From an uncultured Oscillospiraceae bacterium (GTDB taxonomy: Bacteria > Bacillota > Clostridia > Oscillospirales > Acutalibacteraceae), in contig UQAZ01000013.1 in the NCBI GenBank assembly GCA_900539165.1, positions 1 to 55,197 on the forward strand: 55,197 nucleotides of DNA, given 5' to 3'. Both the position numbers and the translations under genes were made by a program. The notes below the pieces were generated by a model. It made no database searches. It saw nothing but the letters and a program-made list of their open reading frames with translations, and was not told the origin of the DNA. Below, in pieces: positions 41,099-49,349 of this stretch. The stretch's first letter is position 1. Every line of letters begins with the position of its first letter.

Positions 41099-42157
41099 TC
41101 AAATAATTGTGCCTCCACCCAAAACATAATCGCCGTCATAAAGCACGACAGCTTGACCGGAAGTGACAGCTCTCACAGGACTGTCAAAGCGTATCGACAC
41201 CCTATCTCCGTCACATACGGCTGTGCAAGGCACCTCACGCATATTATATCTCGTTTTGGCATAGCATTTGATTTGCGTCTTAGGCTTTTCAATTATCCAA
41301 TTAAAATCATTTGCATAAAGCTCGTCGGAGAGCAAATCTTCATTTGAACCGAGGACAACCCTGTTATTATCCAAATCCTTAGAAATAACATAAACAGGAT
41401 GTCCCAAAGCAATATTCAAGCCTTTTCTTTGACCTATTGTATAACGAATTATGCCAGAGTGTGTACCGAGAACATTACCGTTCTTATCAATAAAATCACC
41501 GGTGGGATATGATTTGCCGGTATAACGCTCAATAAATGCCGAATAATCTCCGTTGGGAACAAAACAAATATCCTGACTGTCTTTTTTTCTTGCATTTATA
41601 AATCCGTTTTTCTCGGCAACCTCTCTGATTTCCTCTTTAGAATATTTACCAAGCGGAAATACGGTATGTTCAAGCTGATACTGAGTCAAAGAATACAAAA
41701 CATAGCTCTGATCCTTGCTTGAATCCTTGCCTTTTTTCAGCAAATATCTGCCGTTTTTATATTCAATATCGGCATAATGTCCTGTTACAACGCAGTCAAA
41801 TTGAAGCTCCTGCATTCTTTGCATCAGCTTTTCAAACTTCAAGTGTCTGTTACATTCGATACAAGGATTAGGGGTACCGCCCTGTTCATAAGTTTTGATA
41901 AAATTATCAATTACCTTTTTCTCAAACTCTGCCTTAAAATTAAAGACATAATACGGCATACCGAGCCTTCTCGCAACTGCTCTTGCATCTTCTATATCGT
42001 CAAGGGAACAGCAGGTTTTTTCTCTGCTTATGCCTATATCTTCATTGTCATAAAGCTTCATCGTTGCACCGATGCAATCAAAGCCTTGTTCTTTCATAAA
42101 AAGGGCGGCGACGCTGGAATCAACACCGCCACTCATAGCAATTATAGCCTTTTTCAT
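41099..42157 (-). CDS. mnmA: tRNA 2-thiouridylase MnmA
   Basis: 352-residue enzyme that thiolates U34 of Lys, Glu and Gln tRNAs. PP-loop AMSGGVDSSVAAL at the N-terminus, first catalytic Cys in GTPNPCIECNRHLKF (about 100) and second in SQDICFVPNGDY (about 196), then a C-terminal beta barrel. The sulfur ultimately comes from a cysteine desulfurase, encoded three genes upstream. Starts 3 nt after nadA. Confidence 0.97.
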   Translation of the reverse strand: MKKAIIAMSGGVDSSVAALFMKEQGFDCIGATMKLYDNEDIGISREKTCCSLDDIEDARAVARRLGMPYYVFNFKAEFEKKVIDNFIKTYEQGGTPNPCIECNRHLKFEKLMQRMQELQFDCVVTGHYADIEYKNGRYLLKKGKDSSKDQSYVLYSLTQYQLEHTVFPLGKYSKEEIREVAEKNGFINARKKDSQDICFVPNGDYSAFIERYTGKSYPTGDFIDKNGNVLGTHSGIIRYTIGQRKGLNIALGHPVYVISKDLDNNRVVLGSNEDLLSDELYANDFNWIIEKPKTQIKCYAKTRYNMREVPCTAVCDGDRVSIRFDSPVRAVTSGQAVVLYDGDYVLGGGTII

Positions 42158-42159
42158 AA

Positions 42160-43074
42160 CTATCCTAATTCAATCATTCTGTCGATACATCTTTTTGCAC
42201 CCAAGCGAGTTTCCTCGTCGAGAACAATTTCCTCACCCGATAATCCCTTTGCACAATTCAAAACATCAACAATGGTTGTAACCTTCATATTATGACAAAT
42301 TAAATCCTTTGAAAGAGGATAAAACATTTTGTCCGGACACTCAAGCTGAAGATGCGAAACGATACTGTTTTCTGTACCGATTATAAATTCCTTAGCTTCA
42401 CTCTTTTTTGCAAAGTCCATAATACTTGTTGTCGAGCCAACATAATCAGCCAATTCGACAACCTCCTCAATACATTCGGGATGAACGAGGAACAATGCGT
42501 CAGGATGCTCTTGTTTAGCTTTTTTGACATCAGAAGCAGACATTCTTGCGTGTGTAGGACATCCGCCCGAAAGAAGCTTAAATTCCTTTTCAGGTATCTG
42601 CTTTGCTATATACGAGCCGAGATTTCTGTCAGGAATAAACAAAATCTTTTCGCTGTCAAGGCTTCGACAAATTTTCAAAGCAGAGGACGATGTAACACAA
42701 ACATCACACACGGTTTTAAGCTCGCTGGTAGTATTAATATAAGCAACCACGGTATAGTCCGGATACTGCTGTTTTACCTGTTCGATAACATCCTTATCCA
42801 TCATTTCTGCCATAGGACAGCCTGCATTAGAATTAGCAAGATAAACTGTTTTTTGAGGCGAAAGAATTTTTACCGTTTCAGCCATAAATCTGACACCGCA
42901 CATAATGACATTCTTATTCTTTACCTTAGAAGCCTCAACAGACAAGGCAAAGCTGTCACCGACAAAATCGGCAACCTCTAAAATGTCAGGTGTTTGATAA
43001 CAGTGTGCAAGTATGCAAATATCTTTTTCCTTTTTTAACTGTAAAATTTCGTTTTGAATATCCTTTAACGCCAT
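42160..43074 (-). CDS. nadA: Quinolinate synthase A
   Basis: 304-residue [4Fe-4S] enzyme that makes quinolinate from iminoaspartate and DHAP. Motifs include AHCYQTPDILEVADFVGDS, CGVRFMAETVKILSP (cluster Cys), TSSSALKI and SGGCPTHARM (cluster Cys). nadB and nadC are not in the window. Its place behind nifS-iscU fits its need for an Fe-S cluster. Confidence 0.96.
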   Translation of the reverse strand: MALKDIQNEILQLKKEKDICILAHCYQTPDILEVADFVGDSFALSVEASKVKNKNVIMCGVRFMAETVKILSPQKTVYLANSNAGCPMAEMMDKDVIEQVKQQYPDYTVVAYINTTSELKTVCDVCVTSSSALKICRSLDSEKILFIPDRNLGSYIAKQIPEKEFKLLSGGCPTHARMSASDVKKAKQEHPDALFLVHPECIEEVVELADYVGSTTSIMDFAKKSEAKEFIIGTENSIVSHLQLECPDKMFYPLSKDLICHNMKVTTIVDVLNCAKGLSGEEIVLDEETRLGAKRCIDRMIELG

Positions 43075-43100
43075 ATCAAAATCCTTTTTTAATTAGGTGA

Positions 43101-43541
43101 TTATTCTGCGTGTGCAGCCTTTTCTTCTACTTCTGTTTGACCAAACATTGCAGGGTCATAAGAAATATTATGTCTGTCATAATAATCCTTAACGGCAGCC
43201 TTAATAGCCTCCTCTGCAAGAACAGAGCAGTGAATTTTTACCGGCGGCAAACCGTCAAGAGCTTCTACAACAGCCTTGTTTGTAAGCTCGATTGCTTCGC
43301 TGATAGGCTTGCCCTTAATGAGACAGGTTGCCATAGAGCTTGATGCAATAGCTGAAGCACAGCCGAAGGTATTAAACTTAACATCGGTGATGATTTGGTT
43401 CTCGTCAACCTTCAGATAAATTTTCATTATGTCTCCGCACTTAGCGTTTCCTACTTCACCGACACCGTCGGCATCCTCTATTTTACCCACATTTCTTGGA
43501 TTTGTAAAGTGGTCCATTACTTTTTCTGAATATAAAGCCAT
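43101..43541 (-). CDS. iscU: Fe-S cluster scaffold IscU/NifU-like
   Basis: 146 residues, slightly longer than the usual ~128 because of an acidic C-terminal extension. Three scaffold cysteines are Cys35 (GNAKCGD), Cys61 (TFGCASA) and Cys105 (IHCSVL). The start at 43541 (MALYSEKVMDHFTNPRNVG) shares one base with the nifS stop (TAATG), so translation is coupled. A longer frame into nifS is not needed. Confidence 0.96.
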   Translation of the reverse strand: MALYSEKVMDHFTNPRNVGKIEDADGVGEVGNAKCGDIMKIYLKVDENQIITDVKFNTFGCASAIASSSMATCLIKGKPISEAIELTNKAVVEALDGLPPVKIHCSVLAEEAIKAAVKDYYDRHNISYDPAMFGQTEVEEKAAHAE

Positions 43542-44728
43542 TATTCTACTTCCTCTCCATTTTGAATTTTCTCCCAAACCGGAGAAATTGATCTTAAATA
43601 TGCAACTACTTTATGAACTGAATTGATAATCACATCTGCCTCTTCGAGAGTATTATACTCACAAAGGGAAATTCTTAAAGAGCCGTGTGCATTTGCAACA
43701 GGCACACCCATTGAAAGAAGCACATGCGACGGGTCAAGCGAACCGCTTGTGCAGGCTGAGCCTGACGAAGCACAAATTCCGTCTTGGTCGAGAAGCAGAA
43801 GCAATCCTTCGCCCTCGATACCCTCAAAACTGAAATTGATAGTTCCCGGCAAGCTGTGTTCTCTGTCACCGTTGAGCTTACATCTATCAATATCGCTCAA
43901 GCCGTCAATGATTTTATTCTTAATTTTTGATACATATTCAGCATTTTTATCAAGATTATTGACAGCGTCCTCTAATGCGGCAGCAAGTCCTACGATAGAA
44001 GCCGTATTTTCTGTACCTGCTCGCTTTCCTCTTTCCTGAGCGCCGCCGTTGATGAGATTTTTGAGAACTATTCCCCTTCTGCAATAAAGGAATCCTGCGC
44101 CCTTTGGTCCGTGGAACTTATGAGCAGAAACAGAAAGCATATCTACTCCCAAGTCCTGAACATCAACAGGAATATGACCGACTGCCTGAACTGCGTCAGT
44201 ATGAATAATAACATTTCTCTGCTTACATACTTCCGCAATTTCTTTAATAGGCTGCACTGTACCAACCTCATTATTTGCCATCATAATTGTTACTAACGCA
44301 GTATCGTCTCTTAGAGCATTTTTTACATCTTCAACTCTTACAATACCGTTTTCGTAAACATCAAGAAGTTCAATTTCAAAGCCCTCTTTTCTAAGCTTAT
44401 CAAGTGTATGCAATACAGCGTGATGCTCGAATTTAGAGGAAATAATATGCTTCTTGCCTTTTATTGCACCGTTATATGCGGCAGTCAGAATAGCCTGATT
44501 ATCGGCTTCGCTGCCACCGGATGTAAAATAAATCTCATTAGGATTATTAGCATTTATACATTTAGCAACTCTTTCTCTAGCATCGTCAATATGCTCTTTA
44601 GCGATTTGACCGATATGATGGAGTGATGACGGGTTACCGTAAATTTCCTGCATCATCGGCTTCATTGCCTCATAGGCATTATCGGAAAGCCTGGTGGTTG
44701 CTGCATTATCAACATAAATTGTATTCAT
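43541..44728 (-). CDS. nifS: Cysteine desulfurase NifS/IscS
   Basis: 395-residue class V aminotransferase that supplies persulfide sulfur. PLP Lys in SVSAHKFHGPKG (about 203), GTENTASIVG, and the catalytic Cys in SSGSACTSGS (about 325), which belongs to the group I (IscS/NifS) long active loop. First gene of nifS-iscU-nadA-mnmA, behind two matched operator palindromes. Confidence 0.96.
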   Translation of the reverse strand: MNTIYVDNAATTRLSDNAYEAMKPMMQEIYGNPSSLHHIGQIAKEHIDDARERVAKCINANNPNEIYFTSGGSEADNQAILTAAYNGAIKGKKHIISSKFEHHAVLHTLDKLRKEGFEIELLDVYENGIVRVEDVKNALRDDTALVTIMMANNEVGTVQPIKEIAEVCKQRNVIIHTDAVQAVGHIPVDVQDLGVDMLSVSAHKFHGPKGAGFLYCRRGIVLKNLINGGAQERGKRAGTENTASIVGLAAALEDAVNNLDKNAEYVSKIKNKIIDGLSDIDRCKLNGDREHSLPGTINFSFEGIEGEGLLLLLDQDGICASSGSACTSGSLDPSHVLLSMGVPVANAHGSLRISLCEYNTLEEADVIINSVHKVVAYLRSISPVWEKIQNGEEVE

Positions 44729-44749
44729 AATACTCCCTGCCTTTATATT

Positions 44750-44766
44750 CCTATAAACTTAATAGG
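44750..44766 (-). promoter_or_regulatory. Operator-like palindrome 2 upstream of nifS
   Basis: CCTA-N9-TAGG, with flanks that continue the symmetry (minus ATACCTA...TAGGAAT). It lies in the predicted 5' UTR, downstream of the start site, about 22-38 nt before the ATG. Confidence 0.65.
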
Positions 44767-44779
44767 TATTTCAACAGAT

Positions 44780-44808
44780 AATATATACTTTATTTCCTAC
44801 TTTGTCAA
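44780..44808 (-). promoter_or_regulatory. nifS operon promoter
   Basis: Minus strand TTGACA (44803-44808), 17 nt spacer, TATATT (44780-44785). The -35 lies inside the spacer of operator 1. Confidence 0.82.
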
Positions 44809-44816
44809 TAGGAAAT
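44792..44816 (-). promoter_or_regulatory. Operator-like palindrome 1 upstream of nifS
   Basis: ATTTCCTA-N9-TAGGAAAT, a perfect 8 bp palindrome that covers the -35. It shares CCTA-N9-TAGG spacing with site 2. An Rrf2-family (IscR-type) repressor is the likely reader by analogy; no such gene is in the window. Confidence 0.75.
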
Positions 44817-44962
44817 TAAGAACAAATTTCTTATATTATTTTCATCAAATTTGTTATTATTCCCAAACAGAAAACCATATAAAGCTTTGGGACACACCAC
44901 ATAAGGAAAAAAGTATAAAAGTAATTATCTCCTTATGCAGTATGCCCCATTGTACTAAAATA

Positions 44963-45436
44963 TTATTTGCTGTAAAGAACGTGTGAAAAATTAATCCCGT
45001 CAATGCAGTAGTTATTAATAACTTCTCTGACATACTCAGCCTTGTCAAAGGACGGAAAATACACATCTGCACTCGGCTGAGCAGCATCAATTTCCGTCAA
45101 ATAAAGTTTATCTGCATCATTTATAAATCTGCTGTAAATTTTTCCCCCACCGATAATGAAAACCTCGTCATTTTCGGCAAGTGAGTAAATATCATTAATA
45201 TCCGTTACGACCTCTGCACCCTCTGCAACATAATCGGGATTTGAGGAAATAACGATGTTTCGTCTGTTAGGCAAAGCTTTAGGGAGTGATTCAAAAGTCT
45301 TTCTGCCCATAACGACAGTATGATCTGTTGTCGTTTCCTTAAAGAAACGCATATCCTCCTTAAAGTGCCAAATAAGGTCATTATTTTTTCCAAGTTCTAA
45401 GTTTTTGCCTACTGCGGCAATTATTGAAATACTCAT
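44963..45436 (-). CDS. folA: Dihydrofolate reductase
   Basis: 157 residues with MSISIIAAVGKNLELGKNNDLIWHFKEDMRFFKETT (substrate pocket, acidic Asp28), VMGRKTFESLP and EVFIIGGGKIYSRF. It regenerates tetrahydrofolate used by thymidylate synthase, encoded 10 bp upstream. Confidence 0.96.
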   Translation of the reverse strand: MSISIIAAVGKNLELGKNNDLIWHFKEDMRFFKETTTDHTVVMGRKTFESLPKALPNRRNIVISSNPDYVAEGAEVVTDINDIYSLAENDEVFIIGGGKIYSRFINDADKLYLTEIDAAQPSADVYFPSFDKAEYVREVINNYCIDGINFSHVLYSK

Positions 45437-45445
45437 AAAAACTCC

Positions 45446-46348
45446 TTATTGTGAAATAGGAAAAGCAATCTTTCCCATATGCTTATAATCTATCAATTTA
45501 ACATCCTTACAATCGGTAGAATTATCAAATGCAAAGAAATCGTCAATATCAGGATTAAGCCAAAGCTCGGGTGCAGGATAGTCGCCCTGCTCGTCAAATC
45601 TCTTTATCTGCTCTTTAATTCCGTCAATTTGATTTACATATATATGCGCATCTTTAATTGACCAATCAACAGTACCGCTTTTTAATCCGCAAACCTGAGC
45701 AAGCATACGATTAAGCACAGCATATTGCGTAACATTAAATGGCAGACCAAGCGGCACATCACAGCTTCTTTGATGCACCCAACAGTTAAGTCTTCCGTCT
45801 GTAACATCCCATTCGCTCGACCAAACACAGCTCGGCAAAACAGCTGTATCAAGATAATCATTTTGCCACAATGTCATAATCATTCTTCTGTCCTCAGGAT
45901 GATTTTTAATTTTATTGATCAATTCCTGAGTCATTTGAAATTTGTTTACAATATATCCGTAGGCTGTGCCTATTGTGTGTGCAAACTCTTTACCAAAGTC
46001 TTTATGAACTTCCTGTTTTGTTAAATTCCCGTTCTCGTCGGGCAACATTTGGGTGGCGTTCCAAATTCCGTTTTCGTCTATTTCCCACTCGTTCCAAATC
46101 TTAACATTGCGTTCTTGAAGCCAGCGAACATCATTTGACTGCGCCTGATAAATCCAAAGCATTTCCAAAACAGCCTGACGAATAAACACCTGCTTTGTGG
46201 TAAGCACAGGAAATTCCTTTTCTAAATCGAAATGAAAATGCCAAGACGGAACCTTTACGCTGTCAACGCCGGTCCTGTTTACAACTCTCCTGCCATCTGA
46301 AAGTATGCTTTTGCAAAGTTCTATATAATCCTTGTCCCACTGTGACAT
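45446..46348 (-). CDS. thyA: Thymidylate synthase ThyA
   Basis: 300 residues converting dUMP to dTMP. Contains the folate/dUMP motifs (GRRVVNRTGVDSV, DRRMIMTLWQNDY, QRSCDVPLGLPFNVTQY, DAHIYVNQI). The nucleophile Cys is about residue 176 in LPSCVWSSEWDV; the common sequence is PPCH, so Pro to Ser and His to Val differ. This form may be a known subfamily. Strong GAGGTG and own promoter. Confidence 0.95.
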   Translation of the reverse strand: MSQWDKDYIELCKSILSDGRRVVNRTGVDSVKVPSWHFHFDLEKEFPVLTTKQVFIRQAVLEMLWIYQAQSNDVRWLQERNVKIWNEWEIDENGIWNATQMLPDENGNLTKQEVHKDFGKEFAHTIGTAYGYIVNKFQMTQELINKIKNHPEDRRMIMTLWQNDYLDTAVLPSCVWSSEWDVTDGRLNCWVHQRSCDVPLGLPFNVTQYAVLNRMLAQVCGLKSGTVDWSIKDAHIYVNQIDGIKEQIKRFDEQGDYPAPELWLNPDIDDFFAFDNSTDCKDVKLIDYKHMGKIAFPISQ

Positions 46349-46376
46349 AATAACACCTCGAAAATCAATTTAACTA

Positions 46377-46405
46377 ATTTTAGCATAAATAAAAAATAAA
46401 GTAAA
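46377..46405 (-). promoter_or_regulatory. thyA-folA promoter
   Basis: Minus strand TTTACT (46400-46405), 17 nt spacer, TAAAAT (46377-46382), about 29 nt before the ATG. Confidence 0.65.
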
Positions 46406-46479
46406 CACCAAATAAAAAAATCAACTCCGCTGAGCTAATTATACAATAATTAACACAAATCAAATTTATCTTAGAAAAT

Positions 46480-46510
46480 AAAAAAACGACTCAAACACTC
46501 TGTTTAAGCC
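46480..46510 (-). terminator. Terminator of the tRNA cluster
   Basis: GGCTTAAAC / GTTTGAGTC stem (9 bp with two GU pairs), a short loop, then GTTTTTTT on the minus strand, 11 nt after tRNA-Lys. Confidence 0.8.
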
Positions 46511-46520
46511 GAATTGTTAA

Positions 46521-46596
46521 TGGTGACCCATCGGGGATTCGAACCCCGGACACCTTGATTAAAAGTCAAGTGCTCTACCGCCTGAGCTAATGGATC
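46521..46596 (-). tRNA. tRNA-Lys (TTT)
   Basis: Minus strand GATCCAT...ATGGGTC acceptor pairing, anticodon loop CTTTTAA giving TTT, standard D and T arms (GGTTCGAATCC), encoded ACCA end. 76 nt. Last gene of the cluster. Confidence 0.97.
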
Positions 46597-46605
46597 ATAT
46601 AATTT

Positions 46606-46680
46606 TGGCTGGGGAGGCGGGATTTGAACCCACGCATGACGGAGTCAAAGTCCGTTGCCTTACCGCTTGGCTACTCCCCA
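46606..46680 (-). tRNA. tRNA-Gln (TTG)
   Basis: Acceptor TGGGGAG pairs with CTCCCCA, anticodon loop CTTTGAC gives TTG, T loop GGTTCAAATCC, encoded GCCA end. 75 nt. Confidence 0.97.
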
Positions 46681-46690
46681 TCAAAAAAAA

Positions 46691-46767
46691 TGGGGTGGGA
46701 TATCAGAGTCGAACTGATGACCTCCAGTGCCACAAACTGGCGCCCTAACCAACTAGGCCAATCCCAC
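46691..46767 (-). tRNA. tRNA-His (GTG)
   Basis: Anticodon stem CCAGT / ACTGG with loop TTGTGGC gives GTG. The encoded extra 5' G (46768) opposite discriminator C is the histidine identity feature. CCA is encoded. Confidence 0.96.
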
Positions 46768-46791
46768 CGTATTAATTGTGACAAAGAATAG

Positions 46792-46868
46792 TGGCGCGCT
46801 GTGGGGGACTCGAACCTCCGGCCTACTGCTTAGAAGGCAGTTGCTCTATCCAGCTGAGCTAACAGCGC
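46792..46868 (-). tRNA. tRNA-Arg (TCT)
   Basis: Acceptor GCGCTGT / ACAGCGC, anticodon loop CTTCTAA gives TCT, T loop GGTTCGAGTCC, encoded GCCA. 77 nt. Confidence 0.97.
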
Positions 46869-46875
46869 GTATTTG

Positions 46876-46949
46876 TGGAGCGGGTGATGGGAATCGAACC
46901 CACGCGACCAGCTTGGAAGGCTGGGATTCTACCATTGAACTACACCCGC
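46876..46949 (-). tRNA. tRNA-Gly (TCC)
   Basis: Acceptor GCGGGTG / CACCCGC, anticodon loop CTTCCAA gives TCC, T loop GGTTCGATTCC, encoded TCCA. First gene of the cluster, 10 nt after an inverted repeat that surrounds the promoter -10. Confidence 0.97.
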
Positions 46950-46958
46950 GTGTCACAA

Positions 46959-46995
46959 CGCACATTATTATATCTAATGTGCGCTGAAATGTCAA
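46959..46995 (-). promoter_or_regulatory. tRNA-cluster promoter with inverted repeat around -10
   Basis: Minus strand TTGACA (46990-46995), 17 nt spacer, TATAAT (46967-46972), a perfect consensus. CGCACATTA (46983-46975) and TAATGTGCG (46967-46959) form 9 bp arms with a 7 nt spacer that holds most of the -10. Confidence 0.85.
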
Positions 46996-47004
46996 TACTT
47001 TTTT

Positions 47005-49323
47005 CTAATTTATTTTAATTTGAATTTCATCATCTGCGCTAATGCTGATAGTTTTTATGTCAATGTTTTGATTGAAAACTATTGTATTAGCGAGCTTTTC
47101 TTCAATTTCTCGTCTTACGGCATCACGCAAGCCTCTTGCATTTTTCTTTGAACCATAAGCTTTTTTTGCAAGGTAAACAGGCACGCTGTCATCATAAATT
47201 AAATCAATTCCCTTGTCCTTTAATCCCGGAACAAGTTCATCAAGCATAATTCTTGCAATCTTCTCAAAATTATCAAAAGTAAGATTATTAAATATAATAA
47301 TCTCGTCAACTCTGCCCAAAAATTCAGGTCTTAAAAATCTTTCAAGAGCCTTCATTGTAACCTCTTGGGTAATGTCGTTGCTTGATTTGGCAAAGCCCAT
47401 AGTGTTTTGGTCGGTTGAGCCTGCGTTTGAAGTCATAATAATTACGGTGTTTTCAAAATTCACTACCCTGCCCTGAGCGTCGGTAATTCTGCCCTCATCA
47501 AGAATTTGCAATAAAATATTCAAAACATCTTTATGTGCCTTTTCAATCTCGTCAAAGAGAATAACGCTGTAAGGCTTTCTTCTGACTTTTTCGGTAAGCT
47601 GACCTGCATCGTCATATCCTACATATCCCGGAGGCGAGCCGATAATTCTTGACACGCTGAATTTCTCCATAAATTCGCTCATATCGAGTCTAATCAAATT
47701 ATCGGGAGAATCAAACAACGCATTTGCAAGCTGCTTAACAAGTTCTGTTTTACCTACGCCGGTAGGACCTACAAAAATAAACGATTGAGGTCTTTTTTTG
47801 ACACTTATTTGTATTCTGCCTCTGCGTACGGCATTAGCAACTTTTTGGATAGCCTCGTCCTGTCCGATAATATGTGCTTTAAGTTCATTATCGAGTGACG
47901 CAAGCTTATTTATATCGCCCTGTTCAACCTTAGAAACAGGTATACCCGTCCATAGCGAAATAACCTTTGCCAAATCCGATTCAAGCACCTGATTATCCTT
48001 TGCCTTTTCCTCAACTTCAGGCAATTCGTTTTCAATATTGATAAGCTCGGATTTAAGATTAGAAATAAGTTCGTAGTCGATTTCCTCACCCTCATCCGGA
48101 GAAGAGAGATCGTCTATACGCTCGGTTAAAGAGTTTTTCTTTTCGAGAAGCATCTGATACCTGCTAATGGCAGGATTACGCAAATTAGCGCAGGTACAGG
48201 ACTCGTCAAGCAAGTCTATTGCCTTATCCGGCAAATAGCGGTCCGTGACAAATCTTTCACTCATTGTGACAGCCTTATAAACAAGGGTGTCATTAATTGC
48301 GACCTTATGATAATCCTCGTAATACTTTTTAATGCCGACAAGCATTCTGTATGCGTCATCAACAGAAGGTTCTTCGACCTTAATCGGTTGAAATCTTCTC
48401 TCAAGGGCGGCGTCCTTTTCGATATACTTACGGTATTCATTAAAAGTAGTTGCACCTATTACCTGAATTTCGCCTCGTGACAGTGCAGGTTTAAGAATGT
48501 TTGCCGCATTCATAGTACCCTCACTGTCGCCAGTACCGACAAGATTATGCACCTCGTCGATAAACAAAATAATATTACCCTCGTGCTTAACCTCGTCAAC
48601 AAGACCCTTAATTCTGCCCTCAAACTGACCTCTGAACTGTGTGCCTGCAACAAGTGCCGTTAAATCCAAAAGGTAAATTTCTTTATCTGCAAGTCTTGCA
48701 GGAACTTCGCCCTTGGCAATCTTAATTGCAAGACCCTCTGCAATAGCGGTTTTGCCGACACCCGGCTCACCGATAAGACAAGGATTGTTTTTAGTTCTTC
48801 GGCAAAGAATCTGAACGGCTCTTTCAATTTCGCTTTCTCTGCCGATAATATTGTCAATTTCGCCTTTTTTAGCTTTGGCAGTAAGGTTGTTGCAGTAGTT
48901 GGTTAAAAACTTCCTGTTGTCCTCGTTCTGCCTATTCTGACGCTTATTTTTCTTTTTGCCCTTCTTCCCTTTTTCGGCAGGCTCGGTTTCCTCTGATGAA
49001 GCACCCAATCCACCGAATAAGTCGGCAAACGGCATAGTTTGTGCGCCGTCGGAATTATCGGGGTTAAACATAGCACCAAGGTCGCCAAAGTCAAAATCAT
49101 CCATATTTTCCATAAATTGACCCATTTGCTCGGTAGCAACCTCGAGTTCATCTTCGCTGATTCCCATTTTTTCCATAAGTCCCTTAATAGGACCCATATC
49201 GACATTAAGCTCCTTAGCGCACTTATAGCATAAGCCCTCGGGTTTCATGACGCCGTCTTCCATTTTTTGAATAAATACTATTGCAGGTCTTTCACCGCAA
49301 CGAGTACACATAGGTTGTTTCAT
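47005..49323 (-). CDS. clpE: ClpE-type AAA+ unfoldase with N-terminal zinc finger
   Basis: 772 residues. The N-terminus has CTRC at 6-9 and CYKC near 33-36, a ClpE-type zinc finger, with no ClpC-like double N-domain. Low-complexity linker with a basic KKGKKKNKRQNRQN run (about 115-135). First AAA+ module: Walker A GEPGVGKTAIAEGLA (about 188), ILFIDEVHNLVG. A short coiled-coil middle domain at about 395-450. Second AAA+: GPTGVGKTELVKQLA (about 521), ILFDEIEKAHKDV, and a MGF tripeptide fitting the ClpP-binding loop. No CtsR box was seen next to it. Last gene of a run from pgsA. Confidence 0.92.
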   Translation of the reverse strand: MKQPMCTRCGERPAIVFIQKMEDGVMKPEGLCYKCAKELNVDMGPIKGLMEKMGISEDELEVATEQMGQFMENMDDFDFGDLGAMFNPDNSDGAQTMPFADLFGGLGASSEETEPAEKGKKGKKKNKRQNRQNEDNRKFLTNYCNNLTAKAKKGEIDNIIGRESEIERAVQILCRRTKNNPCLIGEPGVGKTAIAEGLAIKIAKGEVPARLADKEIYLLDLTALVAGTQFRGQFEGRIKGLVDEVKHEGNIILFIDEVHNLVGTGDSEGTMNAANILKPALSRGEIQVIGATTFNEYRKYIEKDAALERRFQPIKVEEPSVDDAYRMLVGIKKYYEDYHKVAINDTLVYKAVTMSERFVTDRYLPDKAIDLLDESCTCANLRNPAISRYQMLLEKKNSLTERIDDLSSPDEGEEIDYELISNLKSELINIENELPEVEEKAKDNQVLESDLAKVISLWTGIPVSKVEQGDINKLASLDNELKAHIIGQDEAIQKVANAVRRGRIQISVKKRPQSFIFVGPTGVGKTELVKQLANALFDSPDNLIRLDMSEFMEKFSVSRIIGSPPGYVGYDDAGQLTEKVRRKPYSVILFDEIEKAHKDVLNILLQILDEGRITDAQGRVVNFENTVIIMTSNAGSTDQNTMGFAKSSNDITQEVTMKALERFLRPEFLGRVDEIIIFNNLTFDNFEKIARIMLDELVPGLKDKGIDLIYDDSVPVYLAKKAYGSKKNARGLRDAVRREIEEKLANTIVFNQNIDIKTISISADDEIQIKIN

Positions 49324-49349
49324 TAACTAAATACTCCTATAAATTGTTA

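Noticed and set aside
42352..42981. 209-residue plus-strand ORF
   Set aside because: It is antisense to nadA, whose motifs are clear, so this is a shadow frame.
44821..44855. AACAAATTT / AAATTTGTT inverted repeat between folA and nifS
   Set aside because: AT-only arms with a 17 nt loop and no T-run; weak, and not counted as a terminator or operator.
44857..45090. 77-residue minus-strand ORF overlapping the end of folA
   Set aside because: Most of it overlaps folA in another frame; no independent start signal.
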